DNA of 11,023 bases from Caldifarciminota bacterium (lineage in GTDB: Bacteria; Hydrothermota; 32-111; QNBC01). Shown here piece after piece: positions 7,670 to 11,023 of the stretch. The translations under genes were made by a program, and so were the position numbers. The stretch's first letter is position 1. Each line of letters opens with the position of its first letter. Under the pieces are notes generated by a model. The model was not told the DNA's origin, searched no databases, and worked only from the letters and a program-made list of their open reading frames with translations. Location: NCBI GenBank assembly GCA_015486655.1, contig WFRF01000028.1, positions 1-11,023 of the forward strand, given 5' to 3'.

Positions 7670-7763
7670 GTAAATAGGTATAGACATATTAAGTGAGAAC
7701 TAAGAAAAAAGGAATAGCATAATCACTTCCGATTTAACTTTTTAGTTCTCAATTCCTATTTAC
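7670..7763. repeat. Imperfect inverted repeat, possible remnant of a small non-autonomous element
   Basis: Two blocks are repeated in inverse order. GTAAATAGG at 7670-7678 pairs with CCTATTTAC at 7755-7763. TGAGAACTAA at 7694-7703 pairs with TTAGTTCTCA at 7742-7751. The blocks are 15 bases apart on the left and 3 on the right, as if one arm had gained or lost sequence. The 38-base centre has no coding content. Confidence 0.6.
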
Positions 7764-7780
7764 CACTTATTTCTAAACAT

Positions 7781-7830
7781 GGCTGCTCCACTTTTAGGGG
7801 AGCTGTCCGGTACCACCGAACTGAGGGGAA
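7781..7830. repeat. Degenerate copy of the dispersed 'CTTTTAGGGGAGC...CTGAGGGG' palindromic repeat
   Basis: The stretch contains GCTCC (7785-7789) pairing with GGAGC (7799-7803) around CTTTTAGG, then CGGT-ACC-ACCG (7808-7818), then ACTGAGGGG. From memory this layout matches a repeat found between genes in many unrelated bacterial genomes. When read on the minus strand it gives a peptide like SVRWYRTAPLK that often appears in spurious gene calls. The left arm has lost the usual CCCC run (CTCCA), so this copy is degraded. Confidence 0.65.
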
Positions 7831-7838
7831 TTTATAAA

Positions 7839-7893
7839 TGTCATGCTGAACTTGATTCAGCATCTCATTGAGATTCCGGATCAAGTCCGGCAT
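7839..7893. repeat. Double-hairpin dispersed palindromic repeat ('MLNQVQHD' type)
   Basis: Two hairpins lie side by side: TGCTGAA-CTTGA-TTCAGCA (7844-7862) and CCGGA-TCAAG-TCCGG (7876-7890), joined by TCTCA-T-TGAGA (7863-7873). The loops are reverse complements of each other and the whole is an imperfect palindrome centred on 7868. On the minus strand it reads MPDLIRNLNEMLNQVQHD, a peptide familiar from mis-annotated repeats in many genomes, which supports a widespread repeat and not a gene. Confidence 0.8.
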
Positions 7894-7981
7894 TATATAT
7901 AACGAACACACATATTTGAAGCATTCTTCGTTTTGAAAATAAATTGAGTAAATGCCAAATGCCAGGACCTTCCCCAAATGC

Positions 7982-8668
7982 TTATAAAAATTTATTCTTT
8001 GTTTTCTCATTTCCTATGGTGGTTGTTTCTCCGTGCCCCGGTAAAACAATCGTATTATCTTTGAGCATAAACAATTTTTTTCTGATGCTCTTTTTTTCTT
8101 CTTCAAGATCCTCAAATGAAAAACATCTCCCTATGGATTCCTTAAAAAGAGTGTCTCCGGAAAAAAGATATCGTCCGTTAAGGAGCAGAGAAATACTTCC
8201 ATTTGTGTGCCCCGGAGTTTCAATAATTTTAATGTCGAATTCTCCGGCAAACACGGTTTCTTCGCCAGATAAGGTAATATCGGCTTTCCTGCATTTAATA
8301 TCCAATGACAGCATAGCTGATCTGTTTAAATCGCTATCGGTAATCATATCTGCATCCCTCTCGGAGATTAAGAGGGGGATACCAAAATAATCTCTCAGTG
8401 CATCGACTCCGCTTATATGATCAAAATGTCCGTGTGTATTTATTATAAATTCCGGTATCAATTTATTTTTCTCAATAAATTTTATAAAAAATTCTGACTC
8501 GTCAGGGAAATAGAAAGCGCTATCAATTAAAAAACAATTATTAAAAGAATCGGCAATTATATACGTATTCGTCTCTATTATGCCCGTTATGTCCCTCCAA
8601 ATTCGTATATTGACATCTGTGAATAAAAGGTTTATGTTAGGCATATGAGACAATATAACAATTAACAT
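7982..8668 (-). CDS. Metallo-beta-lactamase-fold hydrolase, glyoxalase II-like
   Basis: A protein of 228 aa (220 aa if started at ATG 8644). All metal ligands of the glyoxalase II group are visible, numbered from 8668: THGHFDH (His79, His81, Asp83, His84), PGHT (His154), SGDTLF (Asp172) and PGHG (His212). The C-terminal GHGETTTIGNEK is also typical. Such enzymes are cytoplasmic di-metal hydrolases of thioesters such as S-lactoylglutathione or of related small substrates, but this subfamily is broad and the substrate cannot be read from sequence. The additional C-terminal substrate-binding domain of true glyoxalase II is absent, so a generic YcbL-like hydrolase is more likely. Neither start has a ribosome binding site. 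A possible promoter (TTGACC / TATATT) would place transcription start almost at 8644, making a leaderless 220-aa product plausible. It is divergent from the TlpA-like lipoprotein gene. Confidence 0.85.
   Translation of the reverse strand: MLIVILSHMPNINLLFTDVNIRIWRDITGIIETNTYIIADSFNNCFLIDSAFYFPDESEFFIKFIEKNKLIPEFIINTHGHFDHISGVDALRDYFGIPLLISERDADMITDSDLNRSAMLSLDIKCRKADITLSGEETVFAGEFDIKIIETPGHTNGSISLLLNGRYLFSGDTLFKESIGRCFSFEDLEEEKKSIRKKLFMLKDNTIVLPGHGETTTIGNEKTKNKFL
8610..8638 (+). promoter_or_regulatory. Predicted sigma-70 promoter for the TlpA-like lipoprotein gene
   Basis: TTGACA at 8610-8615 and TATGTT at 8633-8638 are 17 bases apart. The -10 hexamer keeps the key T-A-T...T positions. Transcription would start near 8645 and give a leader of about 34 bases with GGGAGG before GTG 8679. 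The promoter lies inside the 5' coding part of the divergent hydrolase gene. Confidence 0.6.
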
Positions 8669-8678
8669 GGGAGGTCAA
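8652..8678 (-). promoter_or_regulatory. Possible promoter for the MBL-fold hydrolase
   Basis: On the minus strand TTGACC (8678-8673) is followed after 15 bases by TATATT (8657-8652). The spacing is shorter than ideal. Transcription would begin near 8645, at the second in-frame ATG of the hydrolase (8644-8642), which would mean a leaderless message. The site overlaps the ribosome binding site of the opposite gene. Confidence 0.35.
8669..8674 (+). promoter_or_regulatory. Ribosome binding site GGGAGG deciding the GTG start at 8679
   Basis: GGGAGG lies four bases before GTG 8679. Using ATG 8667 instead would put this binding site inside the coding sequence and add MGGQ ahead of the charged N-terminus of the lipoprotein signal. 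Confidence 0.7.
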
Positions 8679-10598
8679 GTGAAAAAGTTGATTTTGTTTA
8701 TCGCTGTAGCATTGCTTTTATCGGCATGTAATAGGAATAAAACGAATATCTATCCGGAAAAACCCGTCCCCGGCAGCACTCTTACAATTAATGTAAAATC
8801 CAATGAATTTGCCGTTATAGATATGCATTTCAAAGACCAAACAGATTCACAGGCAGTTATAAATAATACAAACGGGAAAATATCCTTTGTAATACCAAAT
8901 GATATATATTACGTAACTTATGATATAGAAAATAATGATTCCATGGTTAATTCTCCCAGAGTGATAAAGATTTACAATGACTCGGGGAAATTATCTGCCG
9001 GCTACTATTTCGGAAAAGGAATGATCTCATTGGCGAACAAAGACAATAAGTCTGCAATGGATTACTTTAAAAAGGAAAGTGATTTACATCCTTCAAACTA
9101 CGACGCATTTTTTGAAAACCTATATATTACAAATGCCAAAATTAACAAAGACAGCATCATCAAATCGTTAAATGATAAATATCATTCAAAAACATTTCTT
9201 GAAAATACAATAATCTACTACTACAAAACAGGAAATATACCCTTAGCTCAAATTTATCTTAATAAATTTTTAAAAAGAAAATATGATATAGATAAGGGTG
9301 ATTTAGTCGATTATATTACATATTACAATCGTAATGAGAAAAACATAATAACCTCTGTAGAAAAACGCTTAAATAATAATCGACTGAAAAATAATTTTCT
9401 GCTTAACATGTTTTATTACTCTGTTATGGATAATAATACAAAAAGAGCAAACCTGTATGGAAATAGGTATATTAGCGCGGACTCCTCTTCTTCAAACAGT
9501 GCTGATGTATACTATTGGCTTTACAGAATGCATCTCAAAAAATTAGACGACGTATTAAAAATTGCAACAGCTTTCCCTCAATCGAGATATGCTTCCAGAA
9601 TTTTTACAAACTATGTAACCGTACTTGTAAAGAAAGGGTTACGGGACTCCGCATACAGTTTTGCCGTTAACCTCATAGATTCGAATTTTCTTCCTGATTT
9701 TATATTGAGTTTCGGTTATCAGGTTCAAGATGATTTTCATAAAAAGCAATCAAATTTTCTTAAGATTCTTAATGAGAAATACTCCAATATTCCAACATAT
9801 AAGCTCAGATCATATTACAGTAACAGAAAATATGACTATAAGGATTTTTTAAATAAAAAATATTACTTTTTAACCTATTTGTTCGATATAAAAAGTCGTC
9901 TTTACAAATCAACCGGAGACAATAAAAATGCCCTAAAGTTTGCAGCATTATCGATTAAGTATCTGAACAAAACGGATAATGACGATACGGACGTTCTGGA
10001 TAACTATGCCACACTGCTTTTCAATACAAATCATCCCGACAGTGCCAAATCCGTGGCTTTTAATATTTTGTCAAAATCCCCTACCGATACTACGGCAAAA
10101 AATTTAATATCAAGAATATTTAATAACAATAATGTCGACAGTATCATTGGTTCAGAGGTAAATAAACGGCTAAAAGCAAGTTCATTGAATATTAAAGCTG
10201 AAAATTTTACAGTACATTCCATAAACGGTAAAACTTTTACATTATCGTCATTAAAAGGGAAAATTGTTGTTCTTAACTTTTGGGCAACATGGTGTGGTCC
10301 CTGCAAGCTGGAAATTCCATTTATAAGTAAACTTCCTGAGCATTTTTCTGACAGTAATGTTGTTTTTCTCGCAATAACCGATGAGGACAGTGCTCGTGTC
10401 AGTAAATTTCTGAAATCTCGTACATTCAAATACAATGTTTGTTTTAAGGGCAATGACGCATCAAAGATTTATAATATAAAGGCAATCCCTACTCATATAA
10501 TTATTGACAAGAACGGGTACATAAGATTTAAACATGTCGGATATATCCCCGGGATTGAAAAGAAAATCGAGATGGAAATAAATCTTCTATTGAAATAA
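8679..10598 (+). CDS. Lipoprotein with long TPR-like region and C-terminal TlpA/ResA-type thioredoxin domain
   Basis: A 639-aa protein. Residues 1-16 are a lipoprotein signal ending in the lipobox LSAC, with Cys17 as the lipidation site. A short beta-rich domain follows to about residue 95. Helical TPR-like repeats then run to about 500, for example YYFGKGMISLANKDNKSAM, IYYYKTGNIPLAQIYLNKFL and NYATLLFNTNHPDSAKSVAF. The thioredoxin domain occupies about 505-639, with NFWATWCGPCK (Cys539, Cys542), the cis-proline in KAIPTHIIID (Pro604), and GKTFTLSSLKGK in front, the usual TlpA entry. It probably acts in the periplasm as a membrane-tethered thiol-disulfide reductant, with the TPR part binding a partner. 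GTG 8679 is chosen over ATG 8667 because GGGAGG (8669-8674) precedes it and the signal then starts at VKKLILF. It is transcribed alone, up to a strong terminator. Confidence 0.88.
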   Translation: MKKLILFIAVALLLSACNRNKTNIYPEKPVPGSTLTINVKSNEFAVIDMHFKDQTDSQAVINNTNGKISFVIPNDIYYVTYDIENNDSMVNSPRVIKIYNDSGKLSAGYYFGKGMISLANKDNKSAMDYFKKESDLHPSNYDAFFENLYITNAKINKDSIIKSLNDKYHSKTFLENTIIYYYKTGNIPLAQIYLNKFLKRKYDIDKGDLVDYITYYNRNEKNIITSVEKRLNNNRLKNNFLLNMFYYSVMDNNTKRANLYGNRYISADSSSSNSADVYYWLYRMHLKKLDDVLKIATAFPQSRYASRIFTNYVTVLVKKGLRDSAYSFAVNLIDSNFLPDFILSFGYQVQDDFHKKQSNFLKILNEKYSNIPTYKLRSYYSNRKYDYKDFLNKKYYFLTYLFDIKSRLYKSTGDNKNALKFAALSIKYLNKTDNDDTDVLDNYATLLFNTNHPDSAKSVAFNILSKSPTDTTAKNLISRIFNNNNVDSIIGSEVNKRLKASSLNIKAENFTVHSINGKTFTLSSLKGKIVVLNFWATWCGPCKLEIPFISKLPEHFSDSNVVFLAITDEDSARVSKFLKSRTFKYNVCFKGNDASKIYNIKAIPTHIIIDKNGYIRFKHVGYIPGIEKKIEMEINLLLK

Positions 10599-10623
10599 TT
10601 CCTTTTAAGACTGTATATCAAAT

Positions 10624-10660
10624 AAAAAAAGGGCAGGTTTTACCTGCCCTTTTCTATTTC
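10624..10660. terminator. Bidirectional intrinsic terminator between convergent genes
   Basis: GGGCAGGT (10631-10638) and ACCTGCCC (10642-10649) form a perfect 8-bp stem with a TTT loop. On the plus strand it is followed by TTTTCTATTTC, and on the minus strand by TTTTTTTATT. The minus-strand tail is the stronger, so it should stop the incoming GC-rich gene very efficiently as well as the lipoprotein transcript. Confidence 0.92.
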
Positions 10661-10670
10661 ATTGCTCTCT

Positions 10671-11023
10671 TTATCTCATCATGAGAAGCTTCGATGTCAT
10701 ACTCTTACTGCCGGAGCTCAGTCTCACAAAGTATACGCCGCGCCTTACCGCTCTGCCCATCTCGTCTCTGCCGTTCCAACTCACTCTGTGATAGCCGCTC
10801 TTCTCAACACCCCTCACAAGTCTTTTTACCATTCTGCCGCTTGCATCGTATACCGAGATATCCACTCTACCGCTTCTCTCTAAACCGTAACTGAACTCTG
10901 CTGCTCCTCTCACGATGTTACTACCTCTGCTCTTTATTCCAAATGATACCTTCTGGTGGTACGTTAGAAGTTTACTGCGCTCTGCTACTCCCTGTGCCTC
11001 AATACCAAAGAAGTGCATGATAC
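10671..11023 (-). CDS. C-terminal FlgD-Ig-like sorting domain of a secreted protein (5' partial)
   Basis: The frame runs on past the ATG at 11018 (the preceding codon is ATC), so this is most likely the last 116 residues of a larger secreted protein and not a 115-aa gene; no ribosome binding site can be seen in the five bases left. A linker (VAERSKLLTYHQKVSFGI) is followed by RVDISVYDASGRMVKRLV, GYHRVSWNGRDEMGRAV, RGVYFVRLSSG and a basic end (SKLLMMR), the standard FCB-group sorting tail. It shares WNGRDE and the same strand order with the tail of the protein at 1-1500, but the sequences are otherwise far apart. The usual PNPF before the first strand is missing (GSNIVRG instead). Base composition is about half G+C, clearly above its neighbours, and Arg codons are abundant. 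The catalytic or binding part lies outside the window, so its function is unknown. Confidence 0.8.
   Translation of the reverse strand, partial: IMHFFGIEAQGVAERSKLLTYHQKVSFGIKSRGSNIVRGAAEFSYGLERSGRVDISVYDASGRMVKRLVRGVEKSGYHRVSWNGRDEMGRAVRRGVYFVRLSSGSKSMTSKLLMMR

Larger units (their letters stand above)
7600..7981. other. 382-base gap holding a promoter, an inverted repeat and two dispersed-repeat copies
   Basis: No credible gene is present. From left to right: the ribosome binding site and promoter of the minus-strand membrane protein (7605-7649), an imperfect inverted repeat (7670-7763), a C/G-run repeat remnant (7781-7830), a double-hairpin repeat (7839-7893), then about 90 AT-rich bases. 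Those last bases hold a weak GAAG-CATT-CTTC hairpin (7918-7929) that might help end the hydrolase transcript but has no clear T-run. Confidence 0.7.

Noticed and set aside
7781..7893. Possible CRISPR-like or tandem repeat cluster
   Set aside because: The two repeat units are different families, each present once, with no regular spacers and no cas gene.
7756..8010. Minus-strand 84-codon open frame between the hydrolase and the membrane protein
   Set aside because: Most of its sequence is translated repeat (MLNQVQHD-type and TAPLK-type peptides), it overlaps the end of the hydrolase gene and has no ribosome binding site.
7982..8668. Beta-lactamase (antibiotic resistance) reading of the MBL-fold protein
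   Set aside because: The motif set and the TTTIGNEK end fit glyoxalase II-like hydrolases; there is no signal peptide and no B1-B3 lactamase signature.
8667..8678. ATG start for the lipoprotein gene
   Set aside because: GTG 8679 has GGGAGG in front and begins exactly at the signal peptide; no binding site precedes ATG 8667.
10662..10894. Plus-strand open frames opposite the GC-rich sorting tail
   Set aside because: They mirror a clearly recognisable minus-strand FlgD-Ig-like domain and have no binding site or protein-like composition.

Overview
The window looks like a piece of an AT-rich genome from a didermic (two-membrane) bacterium of the FCB group or a neighbouring candidate phylum, for example candidate division WOR-3, Marinimicrobia or Ignavibacteria-like lineages. 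This is inferred from protein types, not from a marker gene. Two genes end in FlgD-Ig-like C-terminal domains of the kind used as type IX-style sorting tails. Three consecutive genes encode signal-peptide-bearing predicted outer-membrane beta-barrels. There is also a lipoprotein with a TlpA-type thioredoxin domain. Coding sequence is about 35-38 % G+C by eye, except for the last 350 bases, which are close to half G+C.

Region 1 (1-6904, plus strand) reads as one tight operon whose promoter lies outside the window. Its order is: the C-terminal 499 residues of a large secreted protein with an OB-fold region and a sorting tail; a PorV/PorQ-like barrel; an 811-aa protein with two ComEA-like helix-hairpin-helix (HhH) segments in front of a large barrel; a further unclassified barrel; the queuosine enzyme QueH; and an MTH1187-type thiamine-binding protein. 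Gaps are 12, 11 and 8 bases, followed by a 1-base stop/start overlap and a 62-base overlap. The first four genes look like a cell-surface module (exported cargo, PorV-like partner, possible DNA-binding barrel). The last two are cytoplasmic housekeeping genes carried on the same transcript.

Region 2 (6910-8668, minus strand) holds a metallo-beta-lactamase-fold hydrolase of the glyoxalase II type and, downstream of it, a glycine-rich small membrane protein with its own consensus sigma-70 promoter. The 382-base gap between them contains that promoter, an imperfect inverted repeat, and two degenerate copies of dispersed palindromic repeat families. One of these repeats is a double hairpin whose arms differ by compensatory substitutions.

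Region 3 (8610-11023) starts at a very compact divergent junction: the hydrolase and a TPR-like/TlpA lipoprotein have promoters and starts that overlap. The lipoprotein gene ends at a strong bidirectional terminator, beyond which a convergent, GC-richer gene contributes its C-terminal sorting domain and runs off the window. No tRNA, rRNA, CRISPR array, transposase or phage gene was seen.
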